Assembly: GCA_000824785.1 (NCBI GenBank)
Contig: CCNB01000014.1
Location: 45,922-106,850 of the forward strand
Direction: 5' to 3'
From: Mesorhizobium plurifarium
Lineage (GTDB): Bacteria; Pseudomonadota; Alphaproteobacteria; Rhizobiales; Rhizobiaceae
DNA length: 60,929 nucleotides
In this document: positions 16,855-24,754 of the stretch, in pieces
How positions within the stretch are numbered: position 1 is the stretch's first letter
Layout: each line of letters opens with the position of its first letter
The notes under the pieces: generated by a model
What the model was told of the DNA's origin: nothing
What the model saw: only the letters and a program-made list of their open reading frames with translations
The model's database searches: none
Translations under genes and position numbers: made by a program

Positions 16855-17577
16855 CTACTCTCCCAAGGGCGACGATATCAGCACATATCCGCGGGTTTTG
16901 TTCTCATTGTCGCTGTCGACCGTGTTCATCGCTCCGAACAGGTCGGCCGTTGTCACCCACACCGGCGGATATTTGTAGCGGGCGACATCGAGGATCAGGA
17001 ACCTGTCCGCTTTCTCGTCGTAAGCCGCCAGCGGCGATATGTGCCCGCCCTTCTCCTGGCCTATCGCCTTGCGCAGATAGTTGACGATGACGAAATGTCC
17101 GGGTTTGGCGAGGAACGAACTGGCCTGGGTCCGGAACTGCTCAAGGCTGGTGTCCGACGCATGGCGGACCTCGGCCTTGATCGGCTGCGTGGAAAGAATG
17201 GCCCCGATCTGGTCGAGCGTCATTCCCTGCTTGTCCAGAACCTGGCGAGGAAGAATGGCTTCGGTGCGCTCGTTCAGAACATTGTCCTGCGTGAACGTCT
17301 TGTAGGGTTCGTATTCAGGCACCGAAGGCGCAGGAACATTGAGCGCGTTCAGCACCATGACGATGCTTGCCACGCCGCAATAGGCCTGCGTCTTTTGCGT
17401 GAGAAAGTTGCTGGCGAGAGGAAAATAGGCCTCCTTCGCCGTGCTCTCGACAAGAAAGCTCTCTCCGGATGGGGAACTGAATCCGGTCAGATTGTCGGGG
17501 AGCTTCAGCGTCTCCGAGAAGGCGCCGGGTGCAGCCAGGAGAAACGCCAGCAGGAGCGAATAAAAACGCGCAGACAT
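16855..17577 (-). CDS. Exported phytochelatin synthase-like peptidase
   Basis: A 240-residue papain-like protein of the phytochelatin synthase family (bacterial short form, catalytic domain only). Plant enzymes polymerise glutathione to bind heavy metals, whereas bacterial short forms mainly hydrolyse glutathione to gamma-Glu-Cys. The triad is visible: Cys67 in QAYCGVAS, His179 in GGHISPLAAYD and Asp197 in LILDVARYKYPP. A signal peptide covers residues 1-21, so the mature enzyme is probably periplasmic. The start at 17577 is supported by GGAGGG. It lacks the Cys-rich C-terminal domain of eukaryotic enzymes. A DUF1127 gene lies 143 bp upstream on the same strand. Confidence 0.9.
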   Translation of the reverse strand: MSARFYSLLLAFLLAAPGAFSETLKLPDNLTGFSSPSGESFLVESTAKEAYFPLASNFLTQKTQAYCGVASIVMVLNALNVPAPSVPEYEPYKTFTQDNVLNERTEAILPRQVLDKQGMTLDQIGAILSTQPIKAEVRHASDTSLEQFRTQASSFLAKPGHFVIVNYLRKAIGQEKGGHISPLAAYDEKADRFLILDVARYKYPPVWVTTADLFGAMNTVDSDNENKTRGYVLISSPLGE

Positions 17578-17720
17578 CGTGACCCTCCGCCCGATTAATG
17601 AAGGCATCGACGAATGTATCAGCTTGTCGGTGCCGTGGCACGTTCGAGTTCGATCCCGCCTGCGCGCCTCCGCAGATTGGCAAAGCCGATCCCAACTCTT
17701 TTGTCTCTGGGTCCGCCGTC

Positions 17721-17951
17721 TTATCTCATCGACATCAAATCCGTGATCAGGCCGACCCTGACGGAGAATGTGGGCCTTGGAACATCAGCACAGCCGATGT
17801 CCTTCAATTCATAGGGCGTAAGGTCCGCCAGCGCCCTGCGTCCTGCAACGGCCTTCCGCCATGCTGTGAAGGCATGGACCACTGTTGCCACTGCCCCAAG
17901 CAGCCGGTGTTTCGATGCGGGGATCTTCGCGTGAGCTTCCGTGTGGGCCAT
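17721..17951 (-). CDS. DUF1127 domain protein
   Basis: A 76-residue protein ending in a DUF1127 domain (FTAWRKAVAGRRALADLTPYEL...DIG), the Arg-rich module of many small alphaproteobacterial proteins, some of which bind RNA or affect phosphate and carbon metabolism. The ATG at 17951 has GGGAGAG six bases upstream; a longer in-frame reading to 18245 overlaps the divergent regulator gene and is rejected. It is divergent from the BTAD regulator (171-bp gap) and upstream of the phytochelatin synthase-like gene on the same strand, though cotranscription is not shown. Confidence 0.85.
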   Translation of the reverse strand: MAHTEAHAKIPASKHRLLGAVATVVHAFTAWRKAVAGRRALADLTPYELKDIGCADVPRPTFSVRVGLITDLMSMR

Positions 17952-18122
17952 TGTTGCTCTCCCGTTCCAGGTTACGGCCGGAGCTTGCCACGGGAGCGAT
18001 TTGCTGGTGTTCAGGCAGGCGTTAATCGTCGAGGAAATGCCGACGGGCCGCCGTGAAATCCGCGTTAAATCGACCGGCGAAGATGCTATTCTGTCGGCGC
18101 GTTCGAAATTCGGAGGGGCGTC

Positions 18123-20117
18123 GTGCGCATCCGGTTGCTTGGCGGTCTCGAAGTGTCTTCCGCAGACGGCCAGCCCGTTCGCTTCGCAATGCGCAAGTCC
18201 GCGCTGCTTTTCGCCGCCCTGGTCCTGGCGGGTTCCCGCGGCCACCGTCGCGAGCGGCTTTCTGAAGGATTTTGGCCAGGACGAGGCGAGGCGCAGTCGC
18301 GCAACAGCCTGCGTCAGGCACTAGCCGACATCAGGCGGCGGTTTCCCGCCGACGGCAATGCGGACATTTCCCTCGAGGGGGACCAGGAAACGGTCGCGCT
18401 GACGGCCGGCCCGGACGAGGCGGATATCTGGCTCTTCGAGCGAAAGCTCGCCGAGAGCGGGACGGCGGACCTCGGCTTCGCCGCCGAGCTCTACCGTGGC
18501 GACGTGCTCGCGGGCGAAGCCATTCCCGACGGCCTGGATGAGTGGTTCGGCCCGTATCAGGTGGGATACCGGCAGAAGGCGCTGCAACTGGTGGAGCGCC
18601 TGAGCCTCGCGCTGCCCGAAGCCGGAACCGCGGATGCAGCGGCCTGCGAACGGCTCGCGGAAAGGCTGCTCGCCGCGGACCCGACCGCGGAGGCAGCGCA
18701 TCGGGCGCTGATGCGGGTCCACGTCGCCCGGGGCCACGAAAATGCGGCCTTGCGCCAGTTGGAAACCTGCCGCGCGCTGCTGAGGAAGCTTCTGGACGTC
18801 GAGCCGGAGGCCCAGACGAACGCGCTGGCGGCTTCGCTGCAGTCGCGGGAACGGCATCACCAGGTAAAGCCGGCCCACGACACCGTCCTGCCGCCGCAGC
18901 CTGTCTCCATCCCGGCAAGGCCACATGACCAGCCCTCGGTGGCGGTGATGCCCTTCGACAATCTTGGCGGGGCGGACGATGAGTATTTTGCCGACGGCGT
19001 CGTCGAGGAGACAACGGCCGCGCTTTCGCGGGTCCGCGACTTCTTCGTCATCGCGCGCCAATCCGCCTTCACCTACAAGGGACGTTTCGTCGACGTGCGC
19101 CAGGTCGGCAAGGAACTCGGCGTGAACTACGTCGTCGAAGGCACGGTACGGCGAGGTGGTGACCGACTTCGCATTTCAGTACAACTGGTCGATGCCGAGA
19201 CGCGGGCCCAGTTATGGTCCGAGCGCTACGAGGGCGCGATCGAGGACATTTTCGAGTTTCAGGACAGGATCGCGGCGCAAGTGGCCGGCGCCATCCATCC
19301 GGCCATCCGAGGCGCCGAGATCGAGTTGGCCAAGCGCAAGCCGCCGACCAGTTTACGAGCCTATGACCTCGTCATGCGCGCCTATCCGAACATTTGGGGC
19401 CGCCGCAAGGACACCAACGACCAGGCGATAGAGTTGCTCAAGAAAGCGGCCGCGGTCGACCCTGCCTATGGCCGTGCCCATGCGCTCTTGGCCTGGTGCC
19501 ACGCCTCGAACGCAGCGTATCTGTGGGCCGAGCAGCCGGAAAGCGAGCTGGAAAAGGCGCGCGCGGCGGTCGAGACCGCGGGCTCGATCGGCGACGATCC
19601 CACCGCTTTGGCCGCCGCCGGTTCGGCATTGAGCATGTGCGGCGACCAGGAGCGCGCCGCCACCTTCATCGAAAGGGCGCTCGCGCTCGATCCGAACAAT
19701 GCATGGGCCTGGGCGCGCCAGGGCTGGATCGCGACCTACACGGGCGAGGCTGCCCGCGCGCCGGAGCGGTTCCAGCGGGCGATGGCGCTGAGCCCGATGG
19801 ATCCCTTCGCATTCAACATGAGACTGGGAATGGCCACCGCCATGGCCAAGACAGGTTCCCTTTCCCAAGCTGTTGCGATTGCCCGTGAGGTCATTGCCGC
19901 CCATCCCGACATCATCATGTCCTATCGATACCTCGCCGCATGGTCGGCGATGATCGGCGACATCGAGACGGCCCGCTGGGCTGCGCAAAAACTGCTTACG
20001 GCCCAGCCGGGCTTCACGATCGAACGATACCGATCTCTGCCTATTCTTCGAGGCACACCGGAATGGGCGGACCAGGTGGCCGAAGCCTTGAAGCTGGCAG
20101 GATTGCCGGAGCGCTGA
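18123..20117 (+). CDS. SARP/BTAD-type transcriptional regulator with TolB-like and TPR domains
   Basis: A 664-residue regulator. Residues 1-90 form an OmpR-like winged helix of the SARP type (RIRLLGGLEVSSADGQPV), about 95-230 a bacterial transcriptional activator domain of helical repeats, about 265-385 a TolB-like domain (SVAVMPFDNLGGADDEYFADGVVEE, here in parts), and about 400-650 TPR repeats. GTG start with GGAGGGG upstream. No membrane segment. The C-terminal half strongly resembles that of the next regulator, whose DNA-binding head is different. Divergent from DUF1127. The target genes are unknown. Confidence 0.88.
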   Translation: MRIRLLGGLEVSSADGQPVRFAMRKSALLFAALVLAGSRGHRRERLSEGFWPGRGEAQSRNSLRQALADIRRRFPADGNADISLEGDQETVALTAGPDEADIWLFERKLAESGTADLGFAAELYRGDVLAGEAIPDGLDEWFGPYQVGYRQKALQLVERLSLALPEAGTADAAACERLAERLLAADPTAEAAHRALMRVHVARGHENAALRQLETCRALLRKLLDVEPEAQTNALAASLQSRERHHQVKPAHDTVLPPQPVSIPARPHDQPSVAVMPFDNLGGADDEYFADGVVEETTAALSRVRDFFVIARQSAFTYKGRFVDVRQVGKELGVNYVVEGTVRRGGDRLRISVQLVDAETRAQLWSERYEGAIEDIFEFQDRIAAQVAGAIHPAIRGAEIELAKRKPPTSLRAYDLVMRAYPNIWGRRKDTNDQAIELLKKAAAVDPAYGRAHALLAWCHASNAAYLWAEQPESELEKARAAVETAGSIGDDPTALAAAGSALSMCGDQERAATFIERALALDPNNAWAWARQGWIATYTGEAARAPERFQRAMALSPMDPFAFNMRLGMATAMAKTGSLSQAVAIAREVIAAHPDIIMSYRYLAAWSAMIGDIETARWAAQKLLTAQPGFTIERYRSLPILRGTPEWADQVAEALKLAGLPER

Positions 20118-20119
20118 CG

Positions 20120-20216
20120 TCACTCTCGATCGGCCATCTCCACCGGCAGGCCGGCGGCTTTCCATTCCGGCATGCCGTCCTCAAGGCGGCGCGCGAGATG
20201 CCCGAGCGAGCGCAGC
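20120..20216 (-). pseudogene. 3' remnant of a second arsR-rhodanese gene
   Basis: Read on the minus strand this encodes LRSLGHLARRLEDGMPEW then KAAGLPVEMADRE and a stop, matching residues 193-221 of the intact ArsR-rhodanese protein encoded at 21880-22545. By eye about 65 of 75 bases in 20141-20215 match 21895-21969. Similarity stops abruptly near 20217. The remnant begins three bases after the BTAD-regulator stop codon. No start or HTH domain remains. Confidence 0.85.
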
Positions 20217-20299
20217 CATCGCCGGACAAAACCTGGGCCGAGGCATTGCCGTTCTCAAACCCCTTTTCCGAAAACTTTCCCAGCGTCTACTATGCGTAC

Positions 20300-21802
20300 A
20301 TGCAAGGGACTCGCATCGCCTTTGGTCCGTTCGTGCTCGACCCCGACACCGGGACGCTCCTTAACAAGGAGGTCCCGATCGCTGTCGGGCATCGTGGACT
20401 GACGCTGCTTGCCGCGCTTACGGCACGGCCCGGCGAGATCCTGACCAAGGCCGAGCTGATGGACGCTGCCTGGCCGGGCACCGCCGTTGAGGAAGGCAAC
20501 CTTACCGTCCAGATCGCGACACTAAGAAAGGCTCTCGGTCCGGCTGACAACGGCGGTGAGTGGATCGCCACCGTGCCGCGCGTCGGCTACCGCTTCACCG
20601 GGACTGTCGAGCCGGCGGCGAGCGCACCCTCCAGACCGGTACCACCGTCCGGCAAGCCATCGATCGCAGTGCTGCCTTTTGCCAATCTGGGCGGCGATCA
20701 GGACCAGCAATATCTCAGCGACGGCATAACCGAGGACATAATCACGGAGCTGGCCAGGTTTCGCTCCCTGCTCGTCATCGCGCGCAACTCATCTTTTCAG
20801 TTTCGCCATCCGGCATTGGACATCTCCGAAGTTCATCGCAAGCTCGGAGTCCGCTACCTCGTCGAAGGCAGCATACGAAAGCTCGGCGATCGCATTCGCA
20901 TCACCACACAATTGATTGACGCCGCCACCGGCACCCACCTGTGGGCCCAACGGTACGACCGGGCCCTCAACGACATCTTCGCCTTGCAAGACGAAGTTGC
21001 CGCGCTCATCGCCTCAATGGTCGAAGGTCAAACGGAGGCCGACTCGGCAAGCCGCTCCAAGCGCAAGCCTCCCGCCGATTGGGATGCATATGACTTTTAC
21101 CTGCAGGGGCGCGCGCATTTCCATCGCTATGAACTGGACAAGTCCGAGCCGCTGTTCGTTCGGTGTGTCGAGCTCGATTCGACATTCGCTCAGGGTCATG
21201 CCTTCCTCGCACAGGCCCTCGTTGGCAGGTTTTGGTACGACAACGATCCCCGCACGCTGCAGAAGGCTTGGGACTCGGCGCGAGCAGCGCTCGCTCTCGA
21301 TAGGAGCGACGGCGTCTGTCACCAGAGCATGGGGCTGGTGCTTACGCATATGCGTCAGCATAGCGATGCCGGAATGCATTTCGAGCGAGCACGCTCGCTG
21401 AACCCGCTGGATGTGAATATCGCAGGAGATTACGCAAGCTGGCTCAATTATGGCGGACGGGCCGAGACGGCGCTCAACGTGCTGGAAAGCGCGCTGCTGC
21501 GCGACCCGTTACCTCCGATATGGTTCTGGGAGGTGAAGGGCAGCTCGCTCTTCCTGCTTGGAAGGTACTCGGAAGCCGTCGGCTCGTATCAGAAGGCCGG
21601 GGACCATTTCTTCACTCATGCCTTCCTCGCGGCGACTTACGCGCATATGGGCGAGATGGAGAAGGCGCGTGCTGAAGTCGAGGCAGCGCTGACGAGGAAA
21701 CACGATGTAACTGTTCGGCTGATCTCAGGTCTGCCGTTCGCCGACCCGGTCGCTCACGAGCTTTTCACGTCAGGCTTCAGAAAAGCCGGTTTTCCCGCGT
21801 GA
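20300..21802 (+). CDS. CadC/OmpR-type winged-helix regulator with TolB-like and TPR domains
   Basis: A 500-residue regulator. Residues 5-100 form an OmpR/CadC winged helix (FGPFVLDPDTGTLLN, GTAVEEGNLTVQIATLRKAL, VPRVGYRFTG), about 118-235 a TolB-like domain (SIAVLPFANLGGDQDQQYLSDG), then TPR repeats to the end. Unlike CadC it has no membrane span. This group often carries adenylate-cyclase-like annotation although no cyclase domain is present. The ATG at 20300 fits the domain start; the frame is open to 19940 but there overlaps the previous gene. It is flanked on both sides by broken ends of the neighbouring sulfur cassette, so it appears to occupy a replaced segment. Confidence 0.88.
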   Translation: MQGTRIAFGPFVLDPDTGTLLNKEVPIAVGHRGLTLLAALTARPGEILTKAELMDAAWPGTAVEEGNLTVQIATLRKALGPADNGGEWIATVPRVGYRFTGTVEPAASAPSRPVPPSGKPSIAVLPFANLGGDQDQQYLSDGITEDIITELARFRSLLVIARNSSFQFRHPALDISEVHRKLGVRYLVEGSIRKLGDRIRITTQLIDAATGTHLWAQRYDRALNDIFALQDEVAALIASMVEGQTEADSASRSKRKPPADWDAYDFYLQGRAHFHRYELDKSEPLFVRCVELDSTFAQGHAFLAQALVGRFWYDNDPRTLQKAWDSARAALALDRSDGVCHQSMGLVLTHMRQHSDAGMHFERARSLNPLDVNIAGDYASWLNYGGRAETALNVLESALLRDPLPPIWFWEVKGSSLFLLGRYSEAVGSYQKAGDHFFTHAFLAATYAHMGEMEKARAEVEAALTRKHDVTVRLISGLPFADPVAHELFTSGFRKAGFPA

Positions 21803-21879
21803 ACGCCACCGCCGTCGCGCTCGGCCTCAAGGCCAACTGGAAGCAGTTCGCTGCTGGCGCTCGGCATCATAGCCCGTAG
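21799..21879 (+). pseudogene. 5' remnant of a second MFS transporter gene
   Basis: A GTG overlapping the preceding stop codon opens a 26-codon frame containing VALGLKANWKQF, identical to the N-terminus of the transporter at 23386-24648. The 35 bases at 21814-21848 match 23407-23441 exactly; two bases are then missing, which shifts the frame, and similarity fades by about 21861. The frame ends in TAG immediately before the arsR-rhodanese stop at 21880. Confidence 0.85.
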
Positions 21880-22545
21880 TCAGGCAGCCACTTCGACCGG
21901 TAAGCCCGCGGCTCTCCATTCCGGCATGCCGTCCTCGAGGCGGCGCGCGGAATGCCCCAGAGAGCGCAGCGCGGCGACAGCCTCGAAGGACATCACGCAC
22001 CAGGGGCCGCGGCAATAGGCGACGACTTCCATGCCCGCGCCGGCCCTGCTGGACCACGCCTTGATTTCGCTCAGCGGAACATTGATCGCGCCGGGCACAT
22101 GGCCGAGCGCGAACTCGTCCGTCGGGCGGACGTCGATCAGCGTCACCAACCCATCGCGCATCAGCGCCTGCAGCTCATCGCGCGTGACCGGGCGCATGTC
22201 GTCACGCGCGTCGAAATAGCCGCGCACGATGCGATCGACCTCGGCAAGGCGTCGTTCAGCAACGCCGCGCACAGCGGCGAAGGCCGACAGCACGCTCGCA
22301 TCGGCGAGCGAATAATGCACGAACTTGCCGTCGCGCTCGGCCGAGACGATGCCGGCGCGGCGCAGCGCCTGCAGGTGCTGCGAGATGTTGGCGACCGGCT
22401 GGCCGAGCTTCGCCGCGAGCGCCTCGACGCTGCGCGCGCCCTGCGCCAGATGCTCGATCATCTCCAGGCGCAGCGGATGGCCGAGCGCCTTGGCGACGAT
22501 CGCGAACTGCTCGTAGAGCGCCTGTTTCGGATTGCGGATTGACAT
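21880..22545 (-). CDS. ArsR-family regulator fused to a rhodanese domain
   Basis: A 221-residue repressor-like protein. Residues 10-95 form an ArsR winged helix (LGHPLRLEMIEHLA, LGQPVANISQHLQALRRAGIV) and 118-221 a rhodanese domain with active-site Cys178 in AYCRGPWC. ArsR relatives such as BigR/SqrR sense persulfides through cysteines; here the sensing thiols would lie in the rhodanese part (Cys178, Cys183), since none is seen in the HTH part. Divergent from a persulfide-dioxygenase-like gene and an MFS gene, with a 30-bp hyphenated palindrome in the 112-bp gap. Probable role: derepression of sulfur detoxification by reactive sulfur species. Confidence 0.9.
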   Translation of the reverse strand: MSIRNPKQALYEQFAIVAKALGHPLRLEMIEHLAQGARSVEALAAKLGQPVANISQHLQALRRAGIVSAERDGKFVHYSLADASVLSAFAAVRGVAERRLAEVDRIVRGYFDARDDMRPVTRDELQALMRDGLVTLIDVRPTDEFALGHVPGAINVPLSEIKAWSSRAGAGMEVVAYCRGPWCVMSFEAVAALRSLGHSARRLEDGMPEWRAAGLPVEVAA

Positions 22546-22563
22546 CGCTCTTCCAGTAAAGCA

Positions 22564-22593
22564 CCGTCCTTCAATAGAGTAATTGAATGACGG
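22564..22593. promoter_or_regulatory. 30-bp hyphenated palindrome, likely ArsR-type operator
   Basis: Arms CCGTC and TTCAAT (22564-22568, 22570-22575) are mirrored by ATTGAA and GACGG (22582-22587, 22589-22593) around the centre AGAGTA. It lies between the divergent arsR-rhodanese and MBL genes, where a dimeric ArsR protein would control both. Confidence 0.75.
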
Positions 22594-22657
22594 TTTAGGC
22601 CTTAGCTGTCAAGCCGCGCGGCTCGCTGGGCGCAGCCGCCCGTTCGGAGGAAAAGCG

Positions 22658-23389
22658 ATGATTCTCAGGCAGTTCCTGCACACCGATCCTGTCGCAGCCT
22701 CCTATCTGTTCGGCTGCGGCGGCAAGGCTTCAGCGGCGGTCGTCGATCCGGTCGGCGACATCGCGCCCTATGTCGAGACGGCGCGCGCAACCGGCATGCG
22801 CATCCTCTATGTCGTCGACACGCATATCCATGCCGACCACATCTCGGCCGGACGGAAGCTCGCGGAGGCAACCGGGGCCGAATACGTGCTGTTCGAGGGC
22901 GCCGAAACGAACTTTCCGTTCAGGCGCGTGAAGGACGGCGAGGTGCTGGAGCTCGGCAATGTCACGGCGACCGTCCTGCACACGCCGGGCCACACGCCGG
23001 AGCATCTGAGCCTTCTGGTCACCGACCGCACGCGGTCGCTGGAGCCCTGGTTCGTGCTCACCGGTCACACGCTGATGGTCGGCGACCTCGGCCGCACCGA
23101 GCTTGCTTCGAGCGCCGAGGATGGGGCGCGCGCACTATTCGCCAGCGTGCGCCGCCTGAAGGAACTGCCCGGCCATATCGAGGTGCTGCCGGGCGCCTAT
23201 TCGGGCTCGGTCTGCGGCCGCTCGCTGAGCGGCAAGCCGACATCGACCATCGGCTTCGAGCGCCGCTTCAACAAGGCGTTCCGCATCGAGGACGAGAGCG
23301 AGTTCGTCGCCGCCATGACCGCCGACATCCCTCCCCCGCCGCCGGACGCCGCCCGGAACCGGGCCGCGAACGCCGGGGCAGAGTCTTGA
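22658..23389 (+). CDS. MBL-fold metallo-hydrolase, persulfide dioxygenase (ETHE1)-like
   Basis: A 243-residue metallo-beta-lactamase-fold protein. THIHADH (55-61) supplies the HxHxDH metal ligands; TPGHTPEHLSL and GDLGRTEL follow as in ETHE1/Blh-type persulfide dioxygenases, which oxidise glutathione persulfide to sulfite with a single iron. The ATG at 22658 has CGGAGG upstream; the frame is open to 22583. Its stop overlaps the TTG start of the MFS gene. With the rhodanese-linked regulator this points to sulfide or persulfide detoxification, though glyoxalase-II-like hydrolysis is an alternative. Confidence 0.88.
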   Translation: MILRQFLHTDPVAASYLFGCGGKASAAVVDPVGDIAPYVETARATGMRILYVVDTHIHADHISAGRKLAEATGAEYVLFEGAETNFPFRRVKDGEVLELGNVTATVLHTPGHTPEHLSLLVTDRTRSLEPWFVLTGHTLMVGDLGRTELASSAEDGARALFASVRRLKELPGHIEVLPGAYSGSVCGRSLSGKPTSTIGFERRFNKAFRIEDESEFVAAMTADIPPPPPDAARNRAANAGAES

Positions 23390-24648
23390 GCGCAGCGGCG
23401 TCCGGCGTCGCGCTCGGCCTCAAGGCCAACTGGAAGCAGTTTTCGCTGCTGGTGCTGATCAACGCCTTCGTCGGCGGCATGGTCGGCATCGAACGGACCG
23501 TCGTGCCGCTGATCGGCGCGGAGGAGTTCGGCGTCGCTTCGACCACGCTGGTCGTCTCCTTCATCGTCAGCTTCGGCGTGGTCAAGGCCTGCGCCAATCT
23601 CGTCTCCGGCCAGCTCGCCGACACATGGGGCCGCAAGCGCGTGCTGATCCTCGGCTGGCTGTTCGGCCTGCCGGTGCCGTTCATGATCATTTGGGCGCCG
23701 AGTTGGGGCTGGATCGTCGCCGCCAACGCGCTGCTCGGCATCAACCAGGGGTTCGCCTGGTCGATGACGGTGATCATGAAGGTCGATCTGGTCGGGCCGA
23801 AGTCGCGCGGGCTCGCCGTCGGCCTCAACGAGTTCGCCGGCTACCTCGCCGTCGGCGTCACCGCCTTCCTCACCGGCTATCTGGCAAGCCGCTACGGACT
23901 GCGTCCGGTGCCGATCTATCTCGGCGTCGGCTATGCGATCCTCGGCGCGGCGCTGTCGATCGTGCTCGTGCGCGACACGCGCGAGCACGTGCGGCTGGAG
24001 CTGGCCAACCATCCAAAACAAGCCTCGCCGCTCAGCTTCCGCGAGATCTTCACGTTGACCTCGTTCGGCGATCGCAACCTGTTCGCAGCCTCGCAGGCCG
24101 GCCTGATGAACAATTTGAACGATGGCATGAGCTGGGGGCTGTTTCCGCTTTTCTTCGTCGCCAACGGGCTGGGCGTCGAGCGCATCGGCATCCTCAAGGC
24201 GGTCTATCCGGCTATCTGGGGCATCCTTCAGATCGCCACCGGACCGTTGAGCGACCGATGGGGCCGCAAGGGATTGATCGTCGCCGGCATGTGGGTGCAG
24301 GCGGCGGGCCTCCTCACCACCGCCATGACCCGCGAATTCGGCTGGTGGCTGCTGGCCAGCCTTTTGCTCGGCCTCGGCACGGCGATGGTCTATCCGAGCC
24401 TGATCGCCGCGGTGTCGGACGCCTCGCACCCCTCCTGGCGGGCGCGCTCGCTCAGCGTCTATCGCTTCTGGCGCGACCTCGGCTACGCGATCGGCGCGCT
24501 GTCGGCCGGCCTGATCGCCGACTTCTTCGGCTTCGTCGCGGCGATCGGGGCAATCGCGGCGCTGACCTTCCTGTCGGGTGCGATCGTCGCCATAACGATG
24601 CGCGAGGCGCATGCCGCCGCACCGGTTTCAGAGGCGGGCGATGGTTAA
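23386..24648 (+). CDS. MFS transporter of the sulfur cassette
   Basis: A 420-residue major facilitator with about twelve membrane segments. Family signatures include DTWGRKRVLILG between helices 2 and 3 and the related DRWGRKGLIVAG in the second half. It starts with TTG at 23386 overlapping the MBL stop codon, so it is translationally coupled. Within a persulfide cassette the likely cargo is an oxidised sulfur product such as sulfite or thiosulfate, exported from the cytoplasm; this rests on context only. Its first 35-base coding block is duplicated exactly at 21814. Confidence 0.88.
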   Translation: MSAAASGVALGLKANWKQFSLLVLINAFVGGMVGIERTVVPLIGAEEFGVASTTLVVSFIVSFGVVKACANLVSGQLADTWGRKRVLILGWLFGLPVPFMIIWAPSWGWIVAANALLGINQGFAWSMTVIMKVDLVGPKSRGLAVGLNEFAGYLAVGVTAFLTGYLASRYGLRPVPIYLGVGYAILGAALSIVLVRDTREHVRLELANHPKQASPLSFREIFTLTSFGDRNLFAASQAGLMNNLNDGMSWGLFPLFFVANGLGVERIGILKAVYPAIWGILQIATGPLSDRWGRKGLIVAGMWVQAAGLLTTAMTREFGWWLLASLLLGLGTAMVYPSLIAAVSDASHPSWRARSLSVYRFWRDLGYAIGALSAGLIADFFGFVAAIGAIAALTFLSGAIVAITMREAHAAAPVSEAGDG

Positions 24649-24660
24649 CACCGGCCCCGA

Positions 24661-24693
24661 ACAAGGTTTCCGTTTACGATATCGTAAGCTTGT
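24661..24693. promoter_or_regulatory. Nested palindrome upstream of the acyltransferase gene
   Basis: The perfect palindrome TTACGATATCGTAA (24674-24687) sits inside a wider pair ACAAG (24661-24665)/CTTGT (24689-24693). Located 62 bases before the ATG at 24755, it resembles a dimeric repressor site or a transcript-end hairpin of the MFS gene. Confidence 0.45.
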
Positions 24694-24754
24694 TGCTGCG
24701 AGGCATCCGCTGGTCCGCTACAATCGCGGCAGTTGAAATTCCTCGAGATCGAGC

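Noticed and set aside
17952..18245. N-terminal extension of the DUF1127 protein to 174 residues
   Set aside because: It would overlap the divergent BTAD regulator start; a good ribosome-binding site exists at 17951.
23197..24612. 471-codon antisense frame opposite the MFS gene
   Set aside because: Asp/Arg/His-rich shadow of membrane-protein codons.
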